From the NCBI GenBank assembly GCA_039818985.1, contig JBCBSU010000002.1:1-64000 (forward strand): a DNA stretch of 64,000 bases, written 5' to 3'. Positions 26,870 through 36,824 of the stretch are shown in pieces. The translations under genes were made by a program, and so were the position numbers. The notes below the pieces were generated by a model. It did no database searches. It saw only the letters and a program-made list of their open reading frames with translations, and was not told the origin of the DNA. This DNA is from Pseudomonadota bacterium (GTDB taxonomy: Bacteria > Pseudomonadota > Alphaproteobacteria > Sphingomonadales > Sphingomonadaceae). Position 1 is the first letter of the stretch, and every line of letters begins with the position of its first letter.

Positions 26870-28378
26870 CTAGCTTCGCGCAAATTGCCGCCTGTAGCTG
26901 AGCGCTTCGGCAATGTGTATCCGCGCGACATCTTCACAACCCGACAGATCGGCAATGGTTCGGGCAACCTTCAATACACGCATATAACTGCGCGCTGTCA
27001 GCCGCATGGAATCGGCAGCCTGTGCCAGCAAAGTCTGGCCCGGTGCATCAGGCGTGGCAAAGCGCTCGATCATAGCTGCGGACAGTTCGGCATTGGTACG
27101 CGCACCGCTTTCGTCAGCGCGGTCGGTCTGACGCTGACGCGCTGCCATCACCCGTGTCCGTACTGTATCGGAACCCTCGGCCCGTGATGGCCGCACCAGA
27201 TCGCTGGCGAGCACCGGCTCGACATCGACATGCAGGTCGATGCGATCGAGCAGCGGCCCGGAAATCCGGGCCTGATAGTCGGCAGCGCATTTCGGCGCGC
27301 GTGAACAGGCGCGCGCCGGATCACCAAGATAGCCACAGCGGCAGGGGTTCATCGCCGCGACCAGCTGGAATCGCGCCGGAAAGGTGACATGAGCATTGGC
27401 GCGCGCGACGCTGACCTCGCCCGCCTCAATCGGTTGGCGCAGCGAATCCAGCACCGCGCGCTGAAATTCCGGTAGCTCATCGAGGAACAATACGCCAAGA
27501 TGCGCGAGGCTGACCTCGCCGGGGCGTACCTTCAATCCACCGCCAACCAGAGCGGCCATAGAAGCGCTGTGATGCGGTGCGCGATAGGGCCGGATCCGGC
27601 TCAACTGGCCCTGTTCGAGCGTCCCGGCAACGCTGGCGACCATCGAGACCTCGAGCGCTTCCTCGGCCTCAAGCGGCGGCAATATGCTCGGCAGGCACGA
27701 GGCGAGTAGCGATTTGCCCGCACCGGGTGGCCCCGACATCAACAGATTGTGCCCGCCGGCTGCGGCAATCTCCAAAGCCCGGCGCGCGGTTTCCTGGCCC
27801 TTTACTTCTGCGAGATCAGTGCCACTGCTTTCCTCAATCACCTTGCCCGGCTGGGGCGGCAGCAGGCGGTTGCTGCCCTTGAAATGGTTGAGCAGCGATA
27901 ACAGGTCGGGCGATGCCAGCACTTCAAGCTCCCCGGCCCAGGCGGCCTCGCTGCCCTGCACTGCGGGACAGATCAGCCCGCGCTCCTGGCCCAGGGCATG
28001 CATCGCCGCCAGCAGCACACCGGGCGACCCGGCAATGCGTCCGTCCAGCGCCAACTCACCGACCGCAACATAGCCCGACAGCGCCTCGGCATCGATCAAC
28101 CCCATTGCCGCAAGCAGCCCCAACGCAATGGGCAGGTCATAATGCGACCCTTCCTTGGGCAGGTCGGCAGGCGACAGATTAACGGTGATGCGCTTGGGTG
28201 GCAGCGACAGGCCGAGCGAAGCCAGCGCGGCGCGCACCCGTTCGCGGCTCTCCGCCACAGCCTTGTCGGGCAGGCCGACAACGATAAAGGCGGGCAGCCC
28301 GGCACCGATCTGCACCTGGACCTCGACACTGCGCGCTTCGAGGCCGAGATAGGCCGTGGTCATTACCGTCGCGACCAT
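26870..28378 (-). CDS. YifB/ComM-family Mg-chelatase-like AAA+ ATPase
   Basis: A 502-residue cytoplasmic ATPase of the ComM/YifB family, which acts as a helicase aiding branch migration during natural transformation in some bacteria. The N-terminal part has the Lon-S5-like fold (AYLGLEARSVEVQVQIGAGLPAF). The AAA+ core has Walker A SGPPGAGKSLLA, Walker B GVLFLDELPEF and MNPCRCGYLGDP with the family's cysteines (CRCG, ACS, KCAADY). The C-terminal helical part ends in DVARIHIAEALSYR. ATG 28378 is preceded by GGGGAG; longer frames upstream lack support. It is divergent from rpmH. Confidence 0.93.
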   Translation of the reverse strand: MVATVMTTAYLGLEARSVEVQVQIGAGLPAFIVVGLPDKAVAESRERVRAALASLGLSLPPKRITVNLSPADLPKEGSHYDLPIALGLLAAMGLIDAEALSGYVAVGELALDGRIAGSPGVLLAAMHALGQERGLICPAVQGSEAAWAGELEVLASPDLLSLLNHFKGSNRLLPPQPGKVIEESSGTDLAEVKGQETARRALEIAAAGGHNLLMSGPPGAGKSLLASCLPSILPPLEAEEALEVSMVASVAGTLEQGQLSRIRPYRAPHHSASMAALVGGGLKVRPGEVSLAHLGVLFLDELPEFQRAVLDSLRQPIEAGEVSVARANAHVTFPARFQLVAAMNPCRCGYLGDPARACSRAPKCAADYQARISGPLLDRIDLHVDVEPVLASDLVRPSRAEGSDTVRTRVMAARQRQTDRADESGARTNAELSAAMIERFATPDAPGQTLLAQAADSMRLTARSYMRVLKVARTIADLSGCEDVARIHIAEALSYRRQFARS

Positions 28379-28584
28379 TTTGCTCCCCTTTTGTTCTCCT
28401 CTATGGTTACGCATTTTTGCCACAGGAGTCGAGGTACGATTTACTGGAAAGGACCGGGGGCAGACACGCAAGGCTGTCATCGGGCAAGCTCGCTGTTTTC
28501 CGGGCTTGGCGCTTGACAGTCAGGCCCGTGAACGATAATGGGCTGCGCTTTGAAGAACGCTGCGCCTCATAGCTGTTGCCGCAA

Positions 28585-28614
28585 TTGCCGTTCGAGAAAA
28601 CCGGACATTATGAC
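28585..28614 (+). promoter_or_regulatory. possible rpmH promoter
   Basis: TTGCCG (28585-28590) and TATGAC (28609-28614) with an 18-bp spacer lie 44 bp before the rpmH start. Each element has four matches to the sigma-70 consensus, so this is a weak prediction. Confidence 0.3.
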
Positions 28615-28658
28615 AGATATGCGGCCGTCATGCCGCCGCTACAATAAGGAGTGCCGCC

Positions 28659-28793
28659 ATGAAGCGCACATTTCAGCCCAGCAACCTCGTGCGCAAGCGT
28701 CGCCACGGTTTCCGCAGCCGCATGGCCACCGCCGCCGGCCGCAAGATCCTGCGCGCCCGCCGTGCCCGTGGCCGCAAGTCGCTGTCTGCCTGA
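28659..28793 (+). CDS. rpmH: 50S ribosomal protein L34
   Basis: A 44-residue, highly basic protein with the full L34 signature: [19 protein letters not shown], then [20 protein letters not shown] and SLSA at the end. It belongs to the large ribosomal subunit. AAGGAG lies seven bases before the ATG. It opens the conserved rpmH-rnpA-yidD-yidC-engB run; rnpA begins 34 bp downstream. Confidence 0.98.
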   Translation: MKRTFQPSNLVRKRRHGFRSRMATAAGRKILRARRARGRKSLSA

Positions 28794-28827
28794 TCCCCTG
28801 CACGACCAGCGTCCGGGCCAGACCGAC

Positions 28828-29265
28828 ATGCCTGTCCCGACACCATCGGGGCAAAAGTCCCGACGCATTGCTACGCTGAAGAAGCGCAGCGAGTTTCTTG
28901 CCGCGAATCGCGGCTGGCGATTCGCCTGTCCCGGCTTTGTCCTGATCATCCACAACCGCAATGATAGCGACGCGGCCAGCCGCGCCGGCTATACCGTCAC
29001 CAAAAAGATCGGCAATGCCGTGGTGCGCAATCGCATTAAGCGCCGCCTGCGTGCACTGGTGCAGGAATTGCTCCCCAATCACGGGATCAGCGGTGCCGAT
29101 CATATCTTTATCGCCCGTCGCGCCGCAGTCGATCACAATTGGGATGATCTCAGCACCGATCTCGTCCGGGGCCTCAAACGCTTCGCCGATGGCAAGGATT
29201 CGCATGGTTCGTCGAAACGCCGTGGAAAGAAACATGGCAAAGCGCGCAACGGCCCCCATAAATAG
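28828..29265 (+). CDS. rnpA: ribonuclease P protein component
   Basis: A 145-residue basic protein that binds the RNase P RNA and helps remove the 5' leader of pre-tRNA. Family motifs are LKKRSEFLAA near residue 17, the central RAGYTVTKKIGNAVVRNRIK with the RNR box, RRRLRALV-type helix and the strand DHIFIARRAAV. A basic Lys/Arg/Gly tail follows. I use ATG 28828; an upstream in-frame ATG at 28762 lies inside rpmH. The RNA partner (rnpB) is not in this window. yidD starts 3 bp after its stop. Confidence 0.95.
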   Translation: MPVPTPSGQKSRRIATLKKRSEFLAANRGWRFACPGFVLIIHNRNDSDAASRAGYTVTKKIGNAVVRNRIKRRLRALVQELLPNHGISGADHIFIARRAAVDHNWDDLSTDLVRGLKRFADGKDSHGSSKRRGKKHGKARNGPHK

Positions 29266-29268
29266 GCG

Positions 29269-29541
29269 ATGCGGTATATTTTCATCCTGATCGCAAAGCT
29301 GTGGCAATGGGGTCCGTCGCGCATTTTGCCGCCGACATGCCGCTACACGCCCAGCTGCTCGCAATATGCGATCGAGGCATTGCAGCGCCACGGCACAATT
29401 AAAGGTGGCTGGCTGGCCATCAAGCGGCTATTGCGCTGCCATCCATGGGGCGGGTTCGGATATGACCCCGTACCACCAGCCTGCTGCAAGCCAGATGAAA
29501 TAACGGAATTTAAGGACGATAGTGGTGGAAAATCAGCGTAA
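29269..29541 (+). CDS. yidD: membrane protein insertion efficiency factor YidD
   Basis: A 90-residue protein of the YidD family, thought to help YidC-dependent membrane insertion. Motifs: [48 protein letters not shown] and the YDPVP segment. An N-terminal amphipathic helix would attach it to the inner membrane. It starts 3 bp after rnpA and overlaps yidC by 20 bp, which indicates translational coupling. Confidence 0.96.
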   Translation: MRYIFILIAKLWQWGPSRILPPTCRYTPSCSQYAIEALQRHGTIKGGWLAIKRLLRCHPWGGFGYDPVPPACCKPDEITEFKDDSGGKSA

Positions 29542-31309
29542 TATCATCCTGGCGGTGGTCCTGACCGCGCTGGTGCTTTTCGGGTCGCAATATCTGATCG
29601 AATATTTCTATCCGGCACCGGCGGTAGAGACGACCCAGACCACCCAGCCCTCTGCCAGTGGCGCCCCGGCGCAGACCATAACGGACGGTGATATTCTCGG
29701 CAGTTCCGGCAATCGCGCTGCAACCCAGGCCAATACGGTCACCGTCAATTCCGCACTCAAAGCAGGCCAGCGCGTCACCATTGCCAATCCGTTGCTCAAG
29801 GGCTCGATCAACCTGATCGGCGGCCGCATTGACGATCTGACGCTGACCGAACACCGCAAGACTATCGACAGTGACAGCGAGCCTGTCCGGCTGTTCGCGC
29901 CCGAGGGCACCGATGCACAATATTATGCCCAATTTGGCTGGCTTGGCGAGGGCGTGAGCCGCCCGACCAGCGCAACTCTGTGGAGCGCCGATGGCGATAC
30001 GCTGTCACCCGAAACACCGGTGACACTGACCTGGAATAATGACACCGGTCAGACCTTCACCATCCGCTACAGTATCGACGACAATTATCTCATCACCGCG
30101 ACACAGAATGTCACCAATGCCGGCGAGGCACCGATCACCCTGCAGCCGATCAGCTATGTCAGCCGCACCAGCGAAAATGCCGATCCGGCGACCTTCATCA
30201 TCCGCACCGGTCCGATCGGTGTCTTTGACGACGCGGCCAATTTCGACTGGGACTATGACGAGGTAGCAGAAGCGCCGAACAAGACCGCCACCCCCGAAGG
30301 CAAGGTTTCCTGGCTCGGCTTTTCCGATATCTACTGGCTGTCGGCACTGATTGCCGGCAATGGCAGCGATGTCGAAGGCCGTTTCGTCAACAGCAGCGGC
30401 AATCTGTTCCGTAGCGACCTCGTCTATGATGCCCAGATCGTTGCGCCGGGCGCATCGCTGGAAACCAGCACTCGCCTCTATGCCGGCGCCAAGAATGTCG
30501 AGATTCTCGATCAATATACCGACGAACAGGGTATTACCCTGCTCGACCGCGCCGTCGACTGGGGCTGGTTTTACTGGTTCGAAAAGCCGATTTTCTACCT
30601 GCTGAAATGGCTGTTCGATGCCGTCGGCAATTTCGGCGTCGCGATCATCCTGCTGGTGGTCATCATCCGTGGCGCGATGTTCCCCATCGCCCAGCGGCAA
30701 TTCGCCTCAATGGCGGCGATGCGCGCGATCCAGCCGAAGATGAAGGCAATTCAGGAAAAATATGCCGACGACAAGACCAAGATGCAGCAGGAAGTGATGG
30801 CGCTCTACAAGAAGGAGAAGGTCAATCCACTCGGCGGCTGCCTGCCGATCTTTCTGCAAATCCCGATCTTCTTCGCGCTGTACAAGGTGCTGCTGCTCAC
30901 CGTCGAGATGCGCCATCAGCCCTTTGCGCTGTGGATCAAGGACCTGTCCGCCCCCGACCCGCTGACTCCGGTCAATCTGTTCGGCCTGATACCGTTCGAG
31001 CCGGTCAGCTTCCTCGCCATCGGCGTGCTGCCGATCCTGCTCGGCATTTCGATGTGGCTGCAGTTCAAGCTCAATCCGGCCCCCGCCGATCCGGTCCAGG
31101 CGCAAGTCTTCGGCATCATGCCGTGGATCCTGATGTTCGTGATGGCGCCGTTCGCTGCCGGTCTGCAGCTTTACTGGGTGGTCTCCAACTTCCTCACCAT
31201 TGCCCAGCAGAAATGGTTCTATTCGCGCCATCCGCAGCTGAAAGAGCAGATGGCTGCCGAAGCGGCGGAGAAAGCGCGCAAAAAGGAACTGGAAGCGGCG
31301 GAAAAGTGA
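29522..31309 (+). CDS. yidC: membrane protein insertase YidC
   Basis: A 595-residue inner-membrane insertase of the Oxa1/YidC type. The first membrane helix (about 5-22) is followed by a large periplasmic beta domain (about 60-335) and the five-helix insertase core (about 345-570). The core has [30 protein letters not shown], the conserved Arg of the hydrophilic groove, [16 protein letters not shown] and the C-terminal [16 protein letters not shown]. The basic tail fits ribosome contact. The start is GTG 29522 with AAGGA upstream, inside the end of yidD. Its TGA stop overlaps the GTG start of engB. Confidence 0.96.
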   Translation: MVENQRNIILAVVLTALVLFGSQYLIEYFYPAPAVETTQTTQPSASGAPAQTITDGDILGSSGNRAATQANTVTVNSALKAGQRVTIANPLLKGSINLIGGRIDDLTLTEHRKTIDSDSEPVRLFAPEGTDAQYYAQFGWLGEGVSRPTSATLWSADGDTLSPETPVTLTWNNDTGQTFTIRYSIDDNYLITATQNVTNAGEAPITLQPISYVSRTSENADPATFIIRTGPIGVFDDAANFDWDYDEVAEAPNKTATPEGKVSWLGFSDIYWLSALIAGNGSDVEGRFVNSSGNLFRSDLVYDAQIVAPGASLETSTRLYAGAKNVEILDQYTDEQGITLLDRAVDWGWFYWFEKPIFYLLKWLFDAVGNFGVAIILLVVIIRGAMFPIAQRQFASMAAMRAIQPKMKAIQEKYADDKTKMQQEVMALYKKEKVNPLGGCLPIFLQIPIFFALYKVLLLTVEMRHQPFALWIKDLSAPDPLTPVNLFGLIPFEPVSFLAIGVLPILLGISMWLQFKLNPAPADPVQAQVFGIMPWILMFVMAPFAAGLQLYWVVSNFLTIAQQKWFYSRHPQLKEQMAAEAAEKARKKELEAAEK

Positions 31310-31938
31310 GCGATCCTGCCAGCGAAGCCGCATCAAGGCTGTTCTCCGGCCGGGTCGAATTTCTCAAATCCGCACCGGCACTGGAGTTCCTGCCCGAGCC
31401 GACCGTGCCCGAGATCGCCTTTGCCGGGCGATCCAATGTCGGCAAGTCATCGCTGATCAACGCACTCACCGGACGCCGCGCCATTGCCCGCACCTCTGTG
31501 ACGCCGGGGCGGACACAGGAACTCAACTTTTTCGAGATTGGCGAACCAACACTCTTCCGCCTCGTCGACATGCCCGGCTATGGCTATGCCAAGGCACCGA
31601 AAAATATCGTCCGGAAATGGCGCTTTCTGATCAACGACTATCTGCGTGGACGCACGGTGCTCAAACGCGCGCTGGTACTGATCGACAGCCGCCACGGCAT
31701 AAAGCCGGTCGATCATGACATATTGGATATGCTTGATGAGGCAGCGGTGAGTTATGCGGTGGTGCTGACCAAGGGCGACAAGGGCAAGGCCAGCGATCTG
31801 GACAAGGTGCAGCAGGCGACACTGGAAGCGGTGCGCAGGCGCCCGGCTGCCTATCCGGAAGTCTTCACCACCTCGTCGGAAAAACGTATGGGGATTGATG
31901 ACCTGCGCCAATTTGTGCTGTCATCGATTGAAAGCTAG
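31306..31938 (+). CDS. engB: GTP-binding protein EngB (YihA/YsxC)
   Basis: A 210-residue GTPase needed for 50S ribosome assembly. G-motifs: G1 [10 protein letters not shown]2 TPGRTQ, G3 DMPGYGYA, G4 TKGDK and G5 TSSEK. It starts with GTG at 31306, overlapping the yidC stop in a GTGA arrangement. A much longer frame through yidC in the same phase is a shadow. It ends 7 bp before the GST gene. Confidence 0.96.
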   Translation: MSDPASEAASRLFSGRVEFLKSAPALEFLPEPTVPEIAFAGRSNVGKSSLINALTGRRAIARTSVTPGRTQELNFFEIGEPTLFRLVDMPGYGYAKAPKNIVRKWRFLINDYLRGRTVLKRALVLIDSRHGIKPVDHDILDMLDEAAVSYAVVLTKGDKGKASDLDKVQQATLEAVRRRPAAYPEVFTTSSEKRMGIDDLRQFVLSSIES

Positions 31939-31945
31939 GGTCAGC

Positions 31946-32611
31946 ATGATGAAACTGATTATCGGCAACAAGAATTATTCCAGCTGGTCGCTGCGCGGCT
32001 GGCTGGCGTGTAAGCAATCGGGCCTGCCTTTTGAAGAGATAACGGTGCCGCTCTATGGCGAGGAATGGGACCGGACCAAGCTGGGCGATGATTTCGCGCC
32101 CTCGCATGGCAAGGTGCCGATATTGTGGGATGGCGAGACCGTGATCTGGGATTCGCTGGCAATTATCGACTGGCTCGCGGACAAGACCCACCGCGACCGG
32201 TTCTGGCCCAAGGATGAAACCGCGCGCGGCATGGCCCGGTCGATGGCAGCGGAAATGCATTCGAGCTTTCTGGCAGTGCGCCAGGAGCTGCCGATGAACA
32301 TCCGGCTGCGGCTCGAAGACAAGGCGATCAGCGCCGAATGCCAGGCCGATGCGGTACGGATATTGTCGCTCTGGGCAGAGGCTCGCGCCCGCTTCGGCAA
32401 GCAGGGGCCGTTCCTCTTCGGTACCTTTGGCGCTGCCGATATTCTATATGCCCCGGTGGTTACCCGCTTCCGCACCTATGGCTTCACCCTGCCCGGCTTT
32501 GCCGAGGCCTATAGCGAGGCGATATTGGAGCATGACTGGATGCAGCAATGGTGCGCCGCCGCCGTGACTGAAGACTGGTCAATCGAGCGTTTCGATGCCA
32601 TCGCCAACTGA
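31946..32611 (+). CDS. glutathione S-transferase family protein
   Basis: A 221-residue cytosolic protein with a thioredoxin-like N-terminal domain (about 1-80: KLIIGNKNYSSWSLRGWLA, GKVPILWDGETVIWDSLAI) and an all-helical C-terminal domain (about 90-215). The tandem Ser in NYSSWS fits Ser-type GST catalysis, and ETVIWDSLAI carries the glutathione-binding Asp/Ser pair in altered form. The exact substrate is unknown. ATG 31946 follows AGGG; the longer frame starts inside engB. It precedes dapE, which starts 10 bp after its stop. Confidence 0.88.
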   Translation: MMKLIIGNKNYSSWSLRGWLACKQSGLPFEEITVPLYGEEWDRTKLGDDFAPSHGKVPILWDGETVIWDSLAIIDWLADKTHRDRFWPKDETARGMARSMAAEMHSSFLAVRQELPMNIRLRLEDKAISAECQADAVRILSLWAEARARFGKQGPFLFGTFGAADILYAPVVTRFRTYGFTLPGFAEAYSEAILEHDWMQQWCAAAVTEDWSIERFDAIAN

Positions 32612-32621
32612 GCAGCCCGCC

Positions 32622-33761
32622 ATGACCGAACCCTCTGCCCTGCCCATTGCCCAGCGCCTGATCGCCGCCAAGAGCGTCACCCCGGCGCGGGGCCAGGTAT
32701 TTGACGAGCTGGAGGCGATGCTGGTGCCGCTCGGTTTTGCGGTCGAGCGTTTTGTCGCGGGCGAGGGTGACAGCAACCCGGACAATGGCGGGCCGGTAGA
32801 GAATCTGTTTGCCATCCGCAACAATGGCGGTCGCCATTTCGCCTTTGCCGGGCATCTCGATGTCGTGCCCGAGGGGTCTGGCTGGCACAGCGACGCCTAT
32901 AGCCCCGAAATTCGCGGCGAGCTGCTCTTCGGCCGTGGTGCCGTCGACATGAAGGGCAGCATTGCCGCCTTTGTCGCAGCGCTGGAAGACACGCCCGCTG
33001 ATCAGGGTACCATCAGTCTGATCATCACCGGCGACGAGGAAGGCCCGGCAGTGCATGGCACAAGGGCATTGATCGACCATATGCAGGCCAGGGGAACCGT
33101 GCCTGATCTCTGCCTTGTCGGTGAGCCGACCTCGGTCAACCAGCTTGGCGACATGATGAAGATCGGTCGGCGCGGCTCGGTCAATATGTGGATCACCACC
33201 GACGGCACCCAAGGCCATGTCGCCTATCCGCATATGGCGGATAATCCGCTGCCACGCCTGATCCACGCGCTGCACGCGCTCGACGGGGTGATCCTCGACA
33301 CCGGATCGAAATGGTTCCAGGCAAGCAATATCGAAATTACCGACCTGCATGTCGGCAATCCGGCACATAATGTCATCCCCGCCAGTGCCGAGGCACGGAT
33401 CAGCTGCCGCTTCAACGACCTGCACAGCGGGCAGGACATCATCGACACCGTGCGCGCCACGGTCGAGCCTTTTGGCGCATCGGTCAAACCGATCATTTCG
33501 GGCGAAAGCTTCCTGACACCGCCGGGCGAATTGTCCGATATCATTGGTGCCGCGATCAGAGCCGAAACCGGCCTCGAAGCCGAGCTTTCGACCAGCGGCG
33601 GTACATCGGATGCGCGCTTCCTGTCGCGGCTGTGTCCGGTGGTCGAATTCGGTTTGGTCAACGCGACGATGCACAAGGTCGATGAAGCCGTGGCGATTGC
33701 CGATCTCGAAACGCTGACGCGAATCTACAAACGGATTATCGCCGCCGTTTTTTCAGAATGA
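32622..33761 (+). CDS. dapE: succinyl-diaminopimelate desuccinylase
   Basis: A 379-residue M20-family metalloenzyme. It removes succinate from N-succinyl-LL-2,6-diaminopimelate in the lysine/peptidoglycan pathway. Metal-site motifs: GHLDVVPEG, GRGAVDMKGS, TGDEEGPA and the late GGTSDARF. The dimerisation domain lies at about 180-290 (GRRGSVNMWITTDGTQGHVAYP). ATG 32622 gives the normal family length; ATG 32595 would overlap the GST gene. Its last 26 bp overlap the 3' end of the smr-type gene on the other strand. Confidence 0.95.
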   Translation: MTEPSALPIAQRLIAAKSVTPARGQVFDELEAMLVPLGFAVERFVAGEGDSNPDNGGPVENLFAIRNNGGRHFAFAGHLDVVPEGSGWHSDAYSPEIRGELLFGRGAVDMKGSIAAFVAALEDTPADQGTISLIITGDEEGPAVHGTRALIDHMQARGTVPDLCLVGEPTSVNQLGDMMKIGRRGSVNMWITTDGTQGHVAYPHMADNPLPRLIHALHALDGVILDTGSKWFQASNIEITDLHVGNPAHNVIPASAEARISCRFNDLHSGQDIIDTVRATVEPFGASVKPIISGESFLTPPGELSDIIGAAIRAETGLEAELSTSGGTSDARFLSRLCPVVEFGLVNATMHKVDEAVAIADLETLTRIYKRIIAAVFSE

Positions 33762-34416
33762 TATAAAGCGCCCCATCCGCGCCATGGCGCGGATGGGCGT
33801 TGCGCACTGCGGCGATATCCCCGGCATGGCGCGACGCCATCAACCAGTCCTGCATTGCACGGCGAATGGCCCCGCGCGGGCGGCCATGATGGCCGTCATC
33901 ATGCGCGGCGGGTCGCGCCTTGCCGGTGATCAGCAGCAATACCCGCGCCCCGCGCGCCTGGGCATCGGCAAGCGCCCGGTCCATCCGGGCATAGGCATCG
34001 GCGAGTGAATGTTCATGCAGGTCAACGGTCATATCCGGCGTCACCAACCCCTTGCCGAGGCGCCGCTCCCAATGGCCGTCAAGATTGCCGCGCGATGGCT
34101 GGGATGCAGGCTGGAAGCTGTAACCGCGCTGCTGGATCACCGGCACTGGCTTGCCCATCGCGGACGAACGGCGCGGCGCATCGAGCAGTCGGGCAAAATC
34201 CTGCTGTGTCGGCGCCAATGGCCTGGCTTCGGGGGTATCCCCCAAATGCGAATGCTCGGGGTCGGATGGCTGGACATGACGCGACAGCTTTACCTGGCGA
34301 TGTGGCCGGTTCTGCGTCGCAACCCTAGCGCGGGAGCCGTCATCGAGCGGCTTCACCGTTGCGATCAGCCGTTGCCACAGCGCCGCTTCTTCTGGAGAAA
34401 GCGGCCGGCTGGTCAT
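33736..34416 (-). CDS. Smr/MutS2-type domain protein
   Basis: A 226-residue protein whose C-terminal half (about 130-222) is an Smr domain: DLHEHSLADAYARMDRAL, VLLLITGKAR, RGAIRRAMQDWL and HGADGALYIILKK. Smr domains have endonuclease activity on branched DNA or structured/collided mRNA. The first 125 residues are low-complexity and Pro/Arg-rich, typical of the alphaproteobacterial form. The start overlaps the mltA stop as ATGA. The gene ends convergently inside dapE. Confidence 0.9.
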   Translation of the reverse strand: MTSRPLSPEEAALWQRLIATVKPLDDGSRARVATQNRPHRQVKLSRHVQPSDPEHSHLGDTPEARPLAPTQQDFARLLDAPRRSSAMGKPVPVIQQRGYSFQPASQPSRGNLDGHWERRLGKGLVTPDMTVDLHEHSLADAYARMDRALADAQARGARVLLLITGKARPAAHDDGHHGRPRGAIRRAMQDWLMASRHAGDIAAVRNAHPRHGADGALYIILKKRRR

Positions 34417-35729
34417 GGCGCCGCTGCCCCGGTCCCGCTTTCCTGGCGCAGCCGGTCAAATGTTCCCAGCGGCACCAATATCAGCGCCCGACCGCGCGCC
34501 GCCATGCCGCCGGCTATGGCACGGGCACGGCTGCCCGCGCCCCAGAAAGTATCGAAACGGTTCGCGCCCCTGATCGCACCGCCGGTATCCTGCGCCACCC
34601 ATAGGCCATTGGGCTCACCCCGGTCCATTGACAGAAACACAGGTGCCCCCATCGGCACATAGGCCGGATCGACGGCGGCGCTGTCCTCGCCCCTGACCGG
34701 CCAGCCCAGCGAACCGAGCGGACCCGGCCCTTTCAGTTCACGGAAGAAAATATAGCTGGCATTGCGCCGCATCAGCACCCGGCCCTCCTCCGGATTGTCG
34801 CGCAACCATTGCTGGATACCCTGCAGGCTGGCCTGCCCTGGCTCGAGCCGCCCTTCCTCACGCAACACCCGTCCAATGCCAAGATAATCATGGCCGTTCT
34901 GGCCGTTATAGCCGATGCGGATAATCTCGCCTTCGGGCGTCACCAAACGGCCAGAGCCCTGAATCTGCAGGAAGAAGAATTCCACCGGATCAGCGGCCCA
35001 AGCGATTTCCAGATCGCGCCCGTCCAGCGCGCCATCCTCGATCATCGCGCGGTCGGCATAGCGCACCAGCTTGCCCTGTTCGACGCGCCCGCGCACCCGC
35101 TTGCCCTTCCAGTCGTCGACAAACTGACCGAGATCAACCTCGACCAGATCAGCGGGACGGGCATAAACCGGCACGTCGTAACCCGGACGCCGGGTGCGCG
35201 ATCCTGCTATTTCCGGCTCGAAATAACCGGTGGCAAAGGCGCTGCCATCGCTGACCTGTATCGTCTCGAAATGGATCTGGAAGAAGCTTGCGGCATCATC
35301 CTCACGCCAGCCATTGGCGGCGGCGCAGGCATCCGACCAGTCGGCGCGCCGGGTCAGACCCGAGCGATCCTCCCGGTTGAGCAAAGACGGGCAGCTGGTG
35401 CGAAAGGCATTCAACGCGCCGCGCGCATCATCAGCGGTGATCGGCAGTTCGAACAGTGATGGCCCGAGCTGCAGCGGCAAATCGCGCGCACGCACTGGTA
35501 TTTCAACTTCGGCAGTGATTGCCTCGCCCGCAGCGGCTGTGATGATCGGCGGCGCCTTTTGCGGCACGGCGGCACGGTCACCAGTCATATCGTCCGGGGT
35601 CTGCGTCGAGGCCACGCCCGCAGGGATCAGTCCGGCACAGGCAGAAACCGATATTGCCGCCACCAGAATGGCGCACAGGCCGATGGCCAGATTGCGGCCT
35701 TTTGCTGTGCGGTTACGGGAAGTGCGCAT
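34413..35729 (-). CDS. mltA: MltA-type lytic murein transglycosylase (lipoprotein)
   Basis: A 438-residue outer-membrane lipoprotein that should cleave peptidoglycan glycan strands to 1,6-anhydro products. A basic N-terminus and hydrophobic helix end at lipobox VSAC (about residue 32). The MltA barrel follows (about 150-330: FATGYFEPEIAGSR, FFFLQIQGSGRLV, GYNGQNGHDYLGIGR), then the 3D domain (about 345-425: AYVPMGAPVFLS, VAQDTGGAIRGANRFDTFWG) with its catalytic-type Asp. I use ATG 35729; the frame continues upstream into timA. It lies between timA (23 bp) and smr (4-bp overlap), as in many alphaproteobacteria. Confidence 0.93.
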   Translation of the reverse strand: MRTSRNRTAKGRNLAIGLCAILVAAISVSACAGLIPAGVASTQTPDDMTGDRAAVPQKAPPIITAAAGEAITAEVEIPVRARDLPLQLGPSLFELPITADDARGALNAFRTSCPSLLNREDRSGLTRRADWSDACAAANGWREDDAASFFQIHFETIQVSDGSAFATGYFEPEIAGSRTRRPGYDVPVYARPADLVEVDLGQFVDDWKGKRVRGRVEQGKLVRYADRAMIEDGALDGRDLEIAWAADPVEFFFLQIQGSGRLVTPEGEIIRIGYNGQNGHDYLGIGRVLREEGRLEPGQASLQGIQQWLRDNPEEGRVLMRRNASYIFFRELKGPGPLGSLGWPVRGEDSAAVDPAYVPMGAPVFLSMDRGEPNGLWVAQDTGGAIRGANRFDTFWGAGSRARAIAGGMAARGRALILVPLGTFDRLRQESGTGAAAP

Positions 35730-35752
35730 AGAGCTTCTGCGCAATAGCCGGG

Positions 35753-36436
35753 TCAGGCTTCGTCGGTTTCGACCAGCACCCAATTGGGTTCATCGCTGCG
35801 GATATCGCGGGCAAAGGTCCAGATATCATGCGTTTCCACCGCATCGGTGAGCGAACCGGCGATCATCTCGCCATCGCGATCACGCACCACCGAGGCGATA
35901 TCGGCATCGATGCGTACCGTGATCCGGGCAATCCGGCCATCCAGCTCGGCATCGGCGATGACCGCCTTTTCGATCCGCACCAGCCGGTTTTCCAAAGTCT
36001 CGCCGCGCGCTTCGCGATCATCGATGACCTGGGCAAAGCTGGCATAGACATCTTCATCGGTAAGCGACTCAAGGTCATCCTTGTTGCCGGTCCAGAAGGC
36101 ATCGAGAATCATGCCATAAGCGGTCTTGGCACCGGCAAGGAAACGCACCGGATTGAACTGGCGATCGGCATTGGCAATCTTGCGCAACCCGTCTTCGGCA
36201 GCGGTTTCCACAGCCGGGTTGAATTCGGTCACATTTTGCGCATCCTGGCCCGTAACCGGCTGCGGTTCGCGATCATTGGGGGCATTTTCGGGCACCGTGC
36301 GCTCGGGCATCGAGCGGTCAAGCCGACCACGCGAAGGCTGTTCCTGTTCATGACCGGTGCGTTTACCAAGCACGGAATACAGGCGCAGGCCCAGAAAAGC
36401 TGCGATCATGGCAAGAATGATGATTTCCGGTGACAC
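35753..36436 (-). CDS. Tim44/TimA-family protein
   Basis: A 227-residue protein with an N-terminal membrane helix (about 3-20: IIILAMIAAFLGLRLYSVLG), a charged Pro/Glu/Gln linker and a Tim44-like C-terminal domain (about 85-225: FLAGAKTAYGMILDAFWTGNKDDL, WTFARDIRSDEPNW). Bacterial Tim44 homologues (TimA) are membrane-attached and may assist protein handling at the inner membrane. The start is inferred as GTG 36436, where the family's conserved N-terminus begins; ATG starts further upstream add unconserved residues. It is divergent from secB, which fits a link to protein export. Confidence 0.85.
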   Translation of the reverse strand: MSPEIIILAMIAAFLGLRLYSVLGKRTGHEQEQPSRGRLDRSMPERTVPENAPNDREPQPVTGQDAQNVTEFNPAVETAAEDGLRKIANADRQFNPVRFLAGAKTAYGMILDAFWTGNKDDLESLTDEDVYASFAQVIDDREARGETLENRLVRIEKAVIADAELDGRIARITVRIDADIASVVRDRDGEMIAGSLTDAVETHDIWTFARDIRSDEPNWVLVETDEA

Positions 36437-36824
36437 GATTATTTTACCCGTCTGTCTGTGCCCGGCACCATAGCCGGAACAAGGCCCATTATGCGCACAA
36501 ATCATTCCACGCCGAAAGGCGCAAATCATTGCTTAAGGACTAGATAGGCAAATTTCCGCCATTTGCAAATGCCTCTGACGGTTATTCTGGCGATGAAAAC
36601 AGCCAGCCGGGGCCGGGCTGCGACCAGATGCTCGCGCAATGTCTCATCAATGGCCATCGCGCTGTCGCTGCCCGGCGCTGGCGGTGACGGACGGCGGATG
36701 CTGGGATATTGCCCTGCTCTGGCGGGCCTGCTAGGCGCGGAGCGAACCGCAACCCGGCGACTGTACCGGCTTGTGCAGATCGCAATCACCCTGGAACCAG
36801 ATTTTACAGACGGAAAGTAGCAAT
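36437..36824. other. 388-bp divergent spacer between timA and secB
   Basis: Short open frames are present on both strands but none has a convincing start or family. The spacer must carry promoters for both genes; GGAAAG, the secB ribosome binding site, is at about 36811-36816. I see no RNA gene or repeat. Confidence 0.5.

Noticed and set aside
28379-28658. Replication origin near rpmH
   Set aside because: No dnaA gene, DnaA-box cluster or AT-rich unwinding region; in alphaproteobacteria rpmH need not mark the origin.
30607-31305. Long plus-strand frame through yidC, continuous with engB
   Set aside because: Its residues show no family and its composition is that of a shifted yidC frame; engB begins at GTG 31306 where the conserved sequence starts.
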